Shown piece after piece: positions 35,448-43,127 of a stretch of DNA of 48,258 nt (positions are counted from its first letter, which is position 1; each line of letters starts with the position of its first letter). Both the position numbers and the translations under genes were made by a program. Source of the DNA: Streptomyces sp. SID8352 (GTDB taxonomy: Bacteria; Actinomycetota; Actinomycetes; Streptomycetales; Streptomycetaceae); assembly GCF_009862265.1 (NCBI RefSeq), contig NZ_WWGX01000002.1, forward strand, positions 1 through 48,258. Reading direction: 5' to 3'. Below the pieces are notes generated by a model. It was given only the letters and a program-made list of their open reading frames with translations, was not told where the DNA came from and did no database searches.

Positions 35448-37843
35448 GCGCCTGGAACGACACCCCGGTGAGCGACGGGGGAGACACCCCCGTGAGCGAC
35501 GGGGGAGACACCCCGGTGGGCGACGGGGGAGACACCCCGGTGGAGGCCGGGGAGGACGCCCGCGCGAGTGCCGGGAAGGTGACCCGGGCGGGCACCGGGA
35601 AGGACGCCCCGTCCGGTGCCCCTCCGCCCCGGGCCCTGCCCGTCGCCGGTCCGCGCCGCACCCGGCGGGAGGTCCGGCGACGGCTCGGAGCGCACCGGGG
35701 GCGGCTCGCCGCGGCCCTGCTCACCCTGGTCGCCGGGACGGCGGTCACACTCACCACCCCGCCGCTGCTCGGCGCCGTCGTGGACGCGGTCGTCGACCGG
35801 GCCGCGCCGGGCCGGGTCCTCGTCCTCGGTCTGCTCCTGGTGCTCGCCGCGGCGGCCGGTGCGCTGTCGGCCCTGGTGGGCGGCCGGATGCTGGCCGCGC
35901 TGGTGCAGGACGTGCTGGCGGGGCTGCGCGAGGACGTCTTCCGGACCGCCGTCCACCTGCCCGCCGACCTGGTGGAGTCCTCCGGCAGCGGCGACGTCGT
36001 CTCCCGGGTCACCCGGGACGTCGAGGCGGTCTCCGAGGCCGCGTCCGACGTGCTGCCCGACGTCACCGCCGCCGGACTCACCGTCGCCCTGAGCGTGGTC
36101 GGGCTGGCGGTCCTCGATCCCCGGCTGGCCCTGGCCGGCCTCGTCTGCCTGCCCGTCCACGTCCTCGCCACCCGGCGGTTCCTGGCCCGCTCGCACGCGG
36201 TGTACGGGGACGTCCGCCGCCTGGAGTCGGAACGCGGGCAGTCCGTCGTGGAGTCGGTGCACGGCGCCGGGACGGTGCGGGCCCACCGGGAGCAGGACCG
36301 GCGGCTGGCGGAACTGGCCCGGCGCAGCCTGCGGGCGGTCGAACGGCAGCGGGACGGGGCGCGGCTGCGGAACCGCTTCACCGGCCTGCTCAACGCGGCG
36401 GAGTTCCTCGGCCTCGCGGCGGTGCTCACCACCGGCTTCGCGCTGGTGCGCTCGGGACAGGTCTCGCTGGGCGCCGCGACCGCCGCCGCCCTCTACTTCC
36501 ACCGGCTCTTCGACCCGATCGGCGCGCTGCTGCGCAGCCTCGACGACATCCAGCGGGCCACGGTGGGCCTGGCCCGCCTGGTCGGCATCACCGACCTGGG
36601 CGTCACGGGCGACGGGGAGCCGACGGCGCCCCGGGAGGCGGTGCCCGGCACGGGGATCGGGGTGGAGGACGTCTCGTACACCTACGACGGGGTGCGTCCG
36701 GTGCTCGGCGGCATCCGGCTGGAGGTGCCGGCCGGCTCCAGCCTCGCTCTCGTCGGGGCCAGCGGCTCGGGCAAGAGCACCCTGGCCCGACTGATCGCCG
36801 GGCTGGACGAACCCACCCGCGGCCGGATCACGGCCGGCGGCGGTGCCCGCTACCTGGTCACCCAGGAGACCCATCTGTTCGGCGGCACCCTCGCCGACAA
36901 CCTGCGGCTGGCCCGGCCCGGCGCCACCGACGCCGAACTCGCCGACGCCCTGCGCGAGGTGGGGGCCGACTGGGCGCTGACGGGGGAGTACGGGCTCGGC
37001 ACGGTGCTCGGCCCCGGCGGGACGCCCCTGGACGACGGCGCCGTGCAGCACCTCGCGCTGGCCCGGGTGCTGCTCGCCGATCCGCCCGTCGTCGTCCTCG
37101 ACGAGGCCACCGCCGAGTCCGGCCCCCGCACCCAGGCGCTGCTGCGGTCCGCCCTCGCCCGGGTCGTCCGGGGCCGCACCGCCGTGATCGTGGCCCACCG
37201 CCTGGAGCAGGCCAGGGACGCGGACCGGGTCCTCGTCCTGGACCGGGGCGGGATGGCCGGGTACGGCAGTCACGCCGAACTCCTCGCCAGGCCGGGCGAG
37301 TACGCGGCCCTGTGGGAGGCGTACACCTCCACCGGAGCCGTCCCCGGGCCCCGTCCGCCGGGCGCGACCGGGGGTGCGCCTTCCGGTCCCGGCGACGCGC
37401 CTTCCGGTCCCGGCGGCGTGCGTTCCGGCGTCGTCAGGGCGCGGGCGGGCTCGGACGTCGCCGACACCGGCTCCGGTGACGCGGACCCCGGCTCCGATGA
37501 CGCCCGTACCGGAGTGGAGGAGGCCCGTACAGGGGCCGGGGGGTCCCGTACGGGGGCGGGGGAGTCCCGTACGGGTTGCGGCGACGCCCGTGCCGGGGCG
37601 GGGGAGGACCGCGCCGGGGTGGGGGAGGCCCGGACCGGGATGGTTGACGCCCGCCCCGTGCCCGGTGGCGCCCGCCGCCGGTCCGAGGAGGCCCCTGCCG
37701 GGTCGGCCGACGCGCCTCCCGGTCCCGGCGGCGTGCCCCGCGCGCCCGGCCCCGTCCATCCGCCGTCCGCACCGTCCGCACCGTCCGCACCGTCCGCAGG
37801 GCCGGGGGCGCGAGACCCCCGTACGAAGGAGCAGCACCCATGA
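35444..37843 (+). CDS. ABC transporter half-molecule B (TMD-NBD) with degenerate signature and disordered tails
   Basis: This 799-aa protein starts at GTG 35444, coupled to subunit A by GTGA. The N-terminus has the octapeptide DTPVSDGG in tandem (from residue 6). Six membrane helices follow (about 80-360), then an NBD: Walker A GASGSGKST (438-446, K444), Q-loop VTQET, Walker B VVVLDEA (E554) and switch His IVAHR (H585), all intact. The signature, normally LSGGQ, reads LDDGAVQ (529-535), and the D-loop is AESG. The C-terminal about 170 residues are Gly/Ala/Arg/Asp-rich repeats with no fold. It completes one canonical ATP site with subunit A and leaves the other dead. Confidence 0.9.
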   Translation: MSAWNDTPVSDGGDTPVSDGGDTPVGDGGDTPVEAGEDARASAGKVTRAGTGKDAPSGAPPPRALPVAGPRRTRREVRRRLGAHRGRLAAALLTLVAGTAVTLTTPPLLGAVVDAVVDRAAPGRVLVLGLLLVLAAAAGALSALVGGRMLAALVQDVLAGLREDVFRTAVHLPADLVESSGSGDVVSRVTRDVEAVSEAASDVLPDVTAAGLTVALSVVGLAVLDPRLALAGLVCLPVHVLATRRFLARSHAVYGDVRRLESERGQSVVESVHGAGTVRAHREQDRRLAELARRSLRAVERQRDGARLRNRFTGLLNAAEFLGLAAVLTTGFALVRSGQVSLGAATAAALYFHRLFDPIGALLRSLDDIQRATVGLARLVGITDLGVTGDGEPTAPREAVPGTGIGVEDVSYTYDGVRPVLGGIRLEVPAGSSLALVGASGSGKSTLARLIAGLDEPTRGRITAGGGARYLVTQETHLFGGTLADNLRLARPGATDAELADALREVGADWALTGEYGLGTVLGPGGTPLDDGAVQHLALARVLLADPPVVVLDEATAESGPRTQALLRSALARVVRGRTAVIVAHRLEQARDADRVLVLDRGGMAGYGSHAELLARPGEYAALWEAYTSTGAVPGPRPPGATGGAPSGPGDAPSGPGGVRSGVVRARAGSDVADTGSGDADPGSDDARTGVEEARTGAGGSRTGAGESRTGCGDARAGAGEDRAGVGEARTGMVDARPVPGGARRRSEEAPAGSADAPPGPGGVPRAPGPVHPPSAPSAPSAPSAGPGARDPRTKEQHP
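35459..35541 (+). repeat. 24-nt tandem repeat at the start of ABC subunit B
   Basis: Three full 24-nt units (35459-35482, 35483-35506, 35507-35530) and a partial fourth encode DTPVSDGG-like octapeptides. The repeat contains GTGAGC, so several in-frame GTG starts exist; the true start could be at a later unit. Confidence 0.85.
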
Positions 37844-38733
37844 CCATCCACCGCGCCGTCGTCTCCCGCGTCCGGCGGGTCTCCCCGGCCATGGCCCGGG
37901 TCACCCTGCACGGAGAGGGCCTCGCCGGTTTCGTCTCGACGGGGATCGGCGACGAGTACGTACGCCTTTTCCTCCCGCACGGCCCCGACCGCCGTGACGT
38001 CTCCCTGCCGGAGGCCACCGGGGACGGCGGCTGGCGGAACCCCGAGGGAAGGCCCACCGCCCCGATGCGCACCTACAGCGTGCGGGCGGTGCGCCCGGAG
38101 GCCGGGGAGATCGACGTCGACTTCGTGCTGCACGACCACGGGGTGGCGTCCGGCTGGGCCGCGGCGGCCCGCCCCGGGGACGTGCTCGGCCTCACCTCCC
38201 CCACCGGACTCTACGATCCCCCCGCCGACCTCGCCTGGCAGGTCCTGGTCACCGACCTGACGGGCCTGCCCGCCGCGGCCCGGATCGTCGAGCAGACACC
38301 GGCGGGGGTCAGGACCCGGGCGGTCGTCGAGGTGCCCGACCCGTCCTGCGCGCAGCCGCTCCCGGACCGCCCGCATCTGCGGACGACCTGGGTGTACGGG
38401 GGCAACGGCCACGGACCGAGCCGGCTGGCCGAGCTGGTCGCCGCGGCGGTCCCGCCGGGCACCGACCCGACCGGCGGGTACGTGTGGGCCGCCGGGCAGA
38501 CGACGGCCTGCCGGGGCGTACGGCGCCATCTGCGGCGGGATCTCGGGCTGCCCGCGGAACGGTTCAAGGTGGTCGGCTACTGGATGCCGGGGGCCGAGAC
38601 CTGGACCGAGCGGTACGAGGCGCTGCCCGCCTCCGTCCGCGCGGAGCTGGAGGCCCTCTGGGACGACCCGGCCCGGGAACCGGAGGACATCGCCGTGGAG
38701 TACGAGTCCCGCCTCGGCGCGCACGGCCTGTGA
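37840..38733 (+). CDS. Siderophore-interacting protein (FAD-dependent ferric-siderophore reductase)
   Basis: This 297-aa protein starts at ATG 37840, overlapping the previous stop (ATGA). The SIP family plan is seen: an FAD-binding barrel with the flavin motif RTYSVR (77-82), DVDFVLHDHGVASGWAAAARPGD, and a reductase domain with WVYGGNGHG, YVWAAGQTTACRGVRRHLRRDLGL and the typical ending KVVGYWMPG. It reduces and releases iron from the imported siderophore in the cytoplasm. Coupling to both ABC halves argues that they act in iron uptake. Confidence 0.93.
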   Translation: MTIHRAVVSRVRRVSPAMARVTLHGEGLAGFVSTGIGDEYVRLFLPHGPDRRDVSLPEATGDGGWRNPEGRPTAPMRTYSVRAVRPEAGEIDVDFVLHDHGVASGWAAAARPGDVLGLTSPTGLYDPPADLAWQVLVTDLTGLPAAARIVEQTPAGVRTRAVVEVPDPSCAQPLPDRPHLRTTWVYGGNGHGPSRLAELVAAAVPPGTDPTGGYVWAAGQTTACRGVRRHLRRDLGLPAERFKVVGYWMPGAETWTERYEALPASVRAELEALWDDPAREPEDIAVEYESRLGAHGL

Positions 38734-39262
38734 ACGGCGGGGGCGGCGCTCCCTGCGGGGAAGGCTCCGGCGGGGGAGGGGGCCGTACGCCGTGGGTACG
38801 GGGCGGGTGTCCCGGAGTCCGGGAGCGGACGGGTCCGCGCCGGGGGAGCGGTGCCGTCGGCACGTCCTGGGGCCTCCGTCGGGCCTCCGTCGGGCCTCCG
38901 TCGGGCCTTCGTCGGGCCTTCGTCGGACCTCCGTCAGACCTCCGTCGGGCCTTCGTCAGACCTTCGTCGGATCTCCGACCGTGCATGCCCGCCCGCGTCG
39001 CGCGGGTGACGCGCCCCGGCCGTGAGCCCCGTACCCGGCCCCGGCTCCGAGCCGACGGCCGGGGGCGACCGTGAGCCGACGTCCTCGGCCCTGACGTCCC
39101 CGGCCCCGGTTCCAGGCGCCGGGGTGGGGCCGGGGTCGGAGGGGGCCAGGGTTCGAGGTGGCCGAGGAGCAAGGGGCCGGGGTCTGAGGCGGCCGGGGGC
39201 CAAGGGGCCTGGGTTCGAGGCGGCCGGAAACCGCCGTGAAGCCCGGCCCGCGCCCCGCCCCG
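38734..39262. other. 529-base repeat-rich region without a gene
   Basis: The region contains an 11-bp tandem array (38872-38970) and, at about 39130-39230, three diverged roughly 32-nt units around GTTCGAGGYGGCCG. Frames are open through it, but the products are Arg/Pro/Gly repeats. I see no gene. Confidence 0.65.
38872..38970. repeat. 11-bp tandem repeat array
   Basis: Nine consecutive units of RCCTYCGTCRG, each exactly 11 bases, run from 38872 to 38970, with a diverged tenth after it. Variation is limited to C/T at one position and G/A at two. The period is close to one helical turn. Confidence 0.9.
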
Positions 39263-39739
39263 CTACAGCGCCTTCGCGTAGCAGAGGCTCTCGTCGTGGA
39301 AGCGGTAGTAGCCGAACTTCTCGCAGGGCGCGTAGCCGCTGGAGGCGTACAGGGACACGGCCTCGGGCTGCTTGGTGCCGGTCTCCAGCACCATGCGGAC
39401 GCGGCCGGCCGCGCGGGCGTCCTCCTCAAGGAGGGCCAGTACGCGCCGGGCCAGGCCCCGGCCGCGCGCCCGCTCGACCACGAACATCCGCTTCAGCTCG
39501 GCGTCCCCGTCCCGGTTGCCCACCTCGTTGGTGTCCCTGCGGCGCCAGCCGCCGGAGGCGACCGGGACGTCGTCCTCGTCGTACACGAGCAGGTACAGGC
39601 CGTTCGGCACCGCGAAGTCGGCCGCGTCGAGGTGGGTGGCGTCCCCGCCGTCGCCGTAGCGGACGTCGTACTCGGCCTGGACCTCGTCGTTGAGCTTCAT
39701 GGCGTCGGGGTGGTCGAAGGGGACCCGGCGGATATTCAT
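39263..39739 (-). CDS. GNAT-family N-acetyltransferase
   Basis: This 158-aa protein starts at ATG 39739. The acetyl-CoA binding core is AELKRMFVVERARGRGLARRVLALLEEDARAAG (V..RGRGLAR), followed by LETGTKQPEAVSLYASSGYAPCEKFGYYRFHDESLCYAKAL. The N-terminal part DFAVPNGLYLLVYDEDDVPVASGGWRRRD is the substrate side. The acceptor is unknown. It is divergent from exonuclease III with about 125 bases between them. Confidence 0.92.
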   Translation of the reverse strand: MNIRRVPFDHPDAMKLNDEVQAEYDVRYGDGGDATHLDAADFAVPNGLYLLVYDEDDVPVASGGWRRRDTNEVGNRDGDAELKRMFVVERARGRGLARRVLALLEEDARAAGRVRMVLETGTKQPEAVSLYASSGYAPCEKFGYYRFHDESLCYAKAL

Positions 39740-39864
39740 GCTTTCTACCGTATTTCAATGCATCGTGACACGGGACATCGTCCAGTGTGCCGGTATGGTG
39801 CCCTGTTGTTCACCGTGACCTTCGTCAAGGTCCGGGGTGCGGGTGTGAGGGCAGGGAGAGTGCT

Positions 39865-40668
39865 TTGCTGACAGTGACCTCCGTCAACGTGAACGGTCTG
39901 CGTGCCGCCGCGAAGAAGGGCTTCGTGGAGTGGCTGGCGGGCACCTCGGCCGACGTGCTGTGCCTCCAGGAGGTGCGCGCCGAGCCGGAGCAGCTCCCCG
40001 GGCACGTACGCGCCCCCGAGGGCTGGCACGTGACGCACGCCCCCGCCGCCGCCAAGGGCCGCGCGGGCGTCTCCCTCTACAGCCGCCGCGAGCCGGACGC
40101 GGTGCGGATCGGCTTCGGGTCGTCCGAGTTCGACACCAGTGGGCGGTACGTCGAGGCCGACCTGCCGGGGGTGACGGTCGCCTCGCTCTACCTGCCGTCC
40201 GGCGAGGTCGGCACCGAGCGGCAGGACGAGAAGATCCGCTTCATGGACGCCTTCCTCGCCCACCTCAAGGAACTGCGCGAACGAGCCGCCGCCGAGGGCC
40301 GCGAGGTCGTGGTCTGCGGCGACTGGAACATCGCCCACCAGCGGGCCGACCTGAAGAACTGGCGCGGCAACACCAGGAACTCCGGCTTCCTGCCCGAGGA
40401 GCGCGACTGGCTCACCCGGGTCCTCGACCCGGCCGAGGGCGGCTACGTCGACGTGGTGCGCGCCCTGCACCCGGACGTGGAGGGCCCGTACTCGTGGTGG
40501 TCGTACCGGGGGCGCGCCTTCGACAACGACACGGGCTGGCGCATCGACTACCACATCGCGACGCCCGGCCTGGCGGCGAAGGCGGTCAAGGCCACGGTGG
40601 AGCGCGCCGCGACCCACGCGGACCGCTGGTCCGACCACGCCCCGGTGACGGTGGTCTACGACCACTAG
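39865..40668 (+). CDS. Exodeoxyribonuclease III (AP endonuclease)
   Basis: This 267-aa protein starts at TTG 39865 behind GGGAGAG. The EEP-family residues are visible: SVNVNGLRAAAKKG (Asn), VLCLQEVRAEPEQ (Glu), VVCGDWNIAHQRADLKNW (Asp, Asn) and the C-terminal GWRIDYHIAT and DRWSDHAPVTVVY (catalytic DH). It cuts at abasic sites in base-excision repair. The recombinase remnant begins directly after its TAG stop, so this codon marks the left edge of the accessory region. Confidence 0.94.
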   Translation: MLTVTSVNVNGLRAAAKKGFVEWLAGTSADVLCLQEVRAEPEQLPGHVRAPEGWHVTHAPAAAKGRAGVSLYSRREPDAVRIGFGSSEFDTSGRYVEADLPGVTVASLYLPSGEVGTERQDEKIRFMDAFLAHLKELRERAAAEGREVVVCGDWNIAHQRADLKNWRGNTRNSGFLPEERDWLTRVLDPAEGGYVDVVRALHPDVEGPYSWWSYRGRAFDNDTGWRIDYHIATPGLAAKAVKATVERAATHADRWSDHAPVTVVYDH

Positions 40669-41867
40669 CGACCAACACCCGCCGCCGCGTCCGCGTCCAC
40701 GGCATGACGCGAAAGGAAGCCCTGGCCAAGCTCACCGAGAAGATCGCCGCCAGCAACCGCGGTCTCCCCATCCCCTCTGCGCAGGGCAGCCTGGCCGCAT
40801 ACCTGACGTACTGGCTGGAGAACGTCGCCGTCTACCAGCTCCGCAAGAACACCCACACGCGATACGCCGCCTGCGTCGACCGGTACCTGATCCCCGGCCT
40901 GGGTAAGAAGAAGCTCACCAAGCTCACCGCCAAGGACATCTGTACCTGGCTCAACCAGCTCCGCACCACTTGTCAGTGATGCACGCGCGGCATCGATGCC
41001 CGGCGCGACCAGCCCCGCTGTTGCGCCGCTGGCCGGTGCTGCTCCAAGCTGCTCTCCCCGCTGACGCTCACCTACCTCCATTCCGTGCTCAAGTCCGCCC
41101 TGGAGCACGCCGTCCGCGAAGAAGAGATCCCACGCAACGTCGCCCGCAATGTCCGCACCGGCACCCCACGGCCCCGGCGCTTCGAACCCCTCACCACCGA
41201 CGAAGCCCGACGGCTCCTCACCGCCGCGCAAAGTCACCGGCTGCACGCGCTGTTCGTACTCGCCCTCCACACCGGACTCCGCAAGGGCGAACTCCTCCGC
41301 CTGCGCTGGGAAGACCTCGACCTCGACGCGGGCACCGCTGCCATCCGCCGCACCCTTCAGCGAACCGCCACAGGCGGGCTCACCACGCTGCCCACCAAGA
41401 CGCGGGCCTCCGAGCGCCGCATCGCCCTCCCCACCCGCTGCCGCCAGTCACTGAAGCTCCACCACGAACAGCAGCAGCGCGAGCGTGAGGCCGCGGGCAC
41501 GACGTGGCTGCACGACGGGCACGTGTTCACTACGGTGCAGGGCGGGCCGATCGACCCGACCAACCTCACTCGCGCCTTCCTCACGCTCCTTCGCAAGGCC
41601 AGCCTGCGCCGCATCAGCTTCCACGACCTCCGCCATTCGACTGCGACCCTGCTCCTGGAGCAGGGCGTCGAACTTGTCGTGATCAAGGAACTCCTCGGCC
41701 ACGCCCACATCGGCGTCACCGCCACCGTCTACGCCCACGTCCGACTGCGCCTCCAACGCGAGGTCATCGACACCCTCGGCACCGCGCTCGGCAGCCGGGA
41801 AACCACCGAGACGGCCCGCTCCGGCGGCGACGAACCACCACTATCCCGCGCCACTGGCGTCCGCTGA
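40669..41867 (+). pseudogene. int: Tyrosine recombinase (integrase), N-terminally truncated and with an in-frame TGA
   Basis: One reading frame runs from 40669 to the stop at 41865-41867, broken only by TGA at 40977-40979. The first part (TRRRVRVHGMTRKEALAKLTEKIAAS split over 40681-40755, then SLAAYLTYWLENV) is the core-binding domain; the expected N-terminal arm-binding domain is missing. The TGA stands where relatives have a Cys in CQCC; a Cys-rich segment (RCCAAGRCC) follows. The catalytic domain is intact: R in TGLRKGELL (codon 41280), HDLRHS (41622-41639), LGHA and Y in VYAHV. ATG 40704 and GTG/ATG starts near 41085 could make only fragments. It is therefore probably inactive. Confidence 0.88.
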
Positions 41868-41868
41868 C

Positions 41869-41891
41869 GTTGTCGTCAACTACTGCCGTCA
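41869..41891 (+). repeat. Integrase-end repeat, copy 1
   Basis: GTTGTCGTCAACTACTGCCGTCA directly follows the integrase stop and contains the half-motif TGYCGTCAA twice, 13 nt apart. It recurs nearly unchanged at 43063-43084. Recombinase arm-site or attachment-site function is inferred. Confidence 0.6.
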
Positions 41892-41898
41892 AACGCCA

Positions 41899-41935
41899 GA
41901 TCAGCCCCGCCAAGCACAGCTCGGCGGGGCTGATC
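41899..41935 (+). terminator. Terminator downstream of the integrase
   Basis: A perfect 13-bp stem GATCAGCCCCGCC/GGCGGGGCTGATC with an 11-nt loop is followed by TTT. It may also end the minus-strand immunity gene's transcript. Confidence 0.9.
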
Positions 41936-42041
41936 TTTGCCGCTGCATGGTCCTTCTCAGGGCGCGACTGGGCCGAATCGGGTAACGAATCCAATGCGGT
42001 CCATGAGAACCAACGTTACGGAACCCGATACTTGAGACCCA

Positions 42042-42536
42042 TCAGAAAGAACCGAAGAACCGGTCCCACCAACTCGGCTCCCCAGAACCGTGGAAACGCA
42101 AGAGAGTGGGCCCATCGTAGCTTCTTTCAAGAAGTTCTTCCGGAATTGTGATGTACCCCGATTCGGCGAGAGCTTGCTCTACCTTCTCAAGGTCATTCGC
42201 GTCGAGCTCGCCTTCAGCCTGCGCTTCGTCCGTACCCAAGAAGGCGCCAGGGTTATCGGCCGCCACCATTGCCAATGGCTTGAACTTGCTCACCAGTGCA
42301 ACGATTCTCGCCCCACAGACTGTGGCTTCCCCTGGCACTTCGATTCGTCCGTACTGCGCGGAGTCCTGGATGTCTCGATCGATTCCGCAAGGCGTCGAGA
42401 AGTGAGAAGCGATCTGAATAGACAGACGGCTGAACGAAGCTGCGGCATCGGCCGCATTGTAGTCAGTTGGCGTTTCTGGACATGCGGGATCGTCCAAACG
42501 ATGCAACAGTTCCATCAGTTTCGCGTCTCTCTCCAT
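42042..42536 (-). CDS. Probable immunity protein of the EndoU-like toxin
   Basis: The start is taken as ATG 42536, because GGAGG lies 6 bases upstream; an ATG 5 codons earlier has no ribosome site. The 164-aa product is acidic, soluble and rich in Leu/Ala/Asp/Glu (MERDAKLMELLHRLDD at the start, GEPSWWDRFFGSF at the end). I recognise no family. Its GC content is visibly lower than that of core genes, and rare codons are frequent, which points to transfer. It lies 51 bases after the toxin gene on the same strand, the usual toxin-immunity order. Confidence 0.72.
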   Translation of the reverse strand: MERDAKLMELLHRLDDPACPETPTDYNAADAAASFSRLSIQIASHFSTPCGIDRDIQDSAQYGRIEVPGEATVCGARIVALVSKFKPLAMVAADNPGAFLGTDEAQAEGELDANDLEKVEQALAESGYITIPEELLERSYDGPTLLRFHGSGEPSWWDRFFGSF

Positions 42537-42587
42537 TAATCCTCCAATCATCGAATTCGCTACACCCGGATCAGGTGAACAATTTCC

Positions 42588-42971
42588 TCAGTGCGGGAAA
42601 GCTGTGAGTACCTTCCCGGTGAGAGGCTCGTAACGCACCAGTATTCTCACCCCTCCCGCTGATCCGATCACGTTCTGAACCGCAGGTTCGCCCTTCCTGG
42701 TCTTCAGGGTTCTTTCGGCATGCACAGTAGATCCCTTGTACCAGGTCCTTTGACTATTTGGACTCGTCACCACGTCAGCAACAGCATCCAAAATCTGGTC
42801 ATCAGACCATCCCTGCGGGAAAGCATCCTTACCCGGCGCCCCCGGGTACCTGTGGCCATCAAGGATGTGATTCGCCCTCTCGTCACCGATCAGCTCCCGA
42901 CCAGTTCCGCAGCTGCCATTGCTGTTGTGAACCAGAACCGGAGTCTGCCCCGCCAGCACATAGTACGTGTG
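42588..42971 (-). pseudogene. Orphan C-terminus of a polymorphic toxin with EndoU-like nuclease domain
   Basis: The reading frame opens at 42971 after TAG (42972-42974) and begins HTYYVLAGQTPVLVHNSN, the classic end of an Rhs/pretoxin-HINT module; the big N-terminal carrier is absent. The roughly 110-residue toxin part (NHILDGHRYPGAPGKDAFPQGWSD at its N-terminal side, GVRILVRYEPLTGKVLTAFP at the end) resembles bacterial EndoU ribonucleases, with candidate catalytic His in HILDGH and Lys in GK. A GTG at 42959 could start a 123-aa free-standing toxin. It is therefore a displaced toxin cassette, possibly still expressed with the immunity gene. Confidence 0.75.
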
Positions 42972-43062
42972 CTACGCGGCGCCCCTCTGCCTGCTTCTTC
43001 GCTGGTCAGCGCGTGTTTTGAGTTCCGCTGGTGTCCGTGGTTGTGCGGGGAAAGCCGTGGGT

Positions 43063-43084
43063 GTTGCCGTCGCTACTGCCGTCA
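43063..43084 (+). repeat. Integrase-end repeat, copy 2
   Basis: GTTGCCGTCGCTACTGCCGTCA matches copy 1 (41869-41891) at about 20 positions, in the same orientation, with one base fewer. The two copies flank the toxin-immunity pair. Confidence 0.6.
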
Positions 43085-43127
43085 GGGGCCGGGCGGCTGG
43101 TGCTGGTGCCGTTGCTCGTCCCGCTGG

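Noticed and set aside
40977..40979. Selenocysteine (UGA recoding) at the integrase cysteine position
   Set aside because: UGA at a Cys site is suggestive, but I see no SECIS-like hairpin right after it, integrases are not selenoproteins, and the gene is already truncated. A nonsense mutation is simpler.
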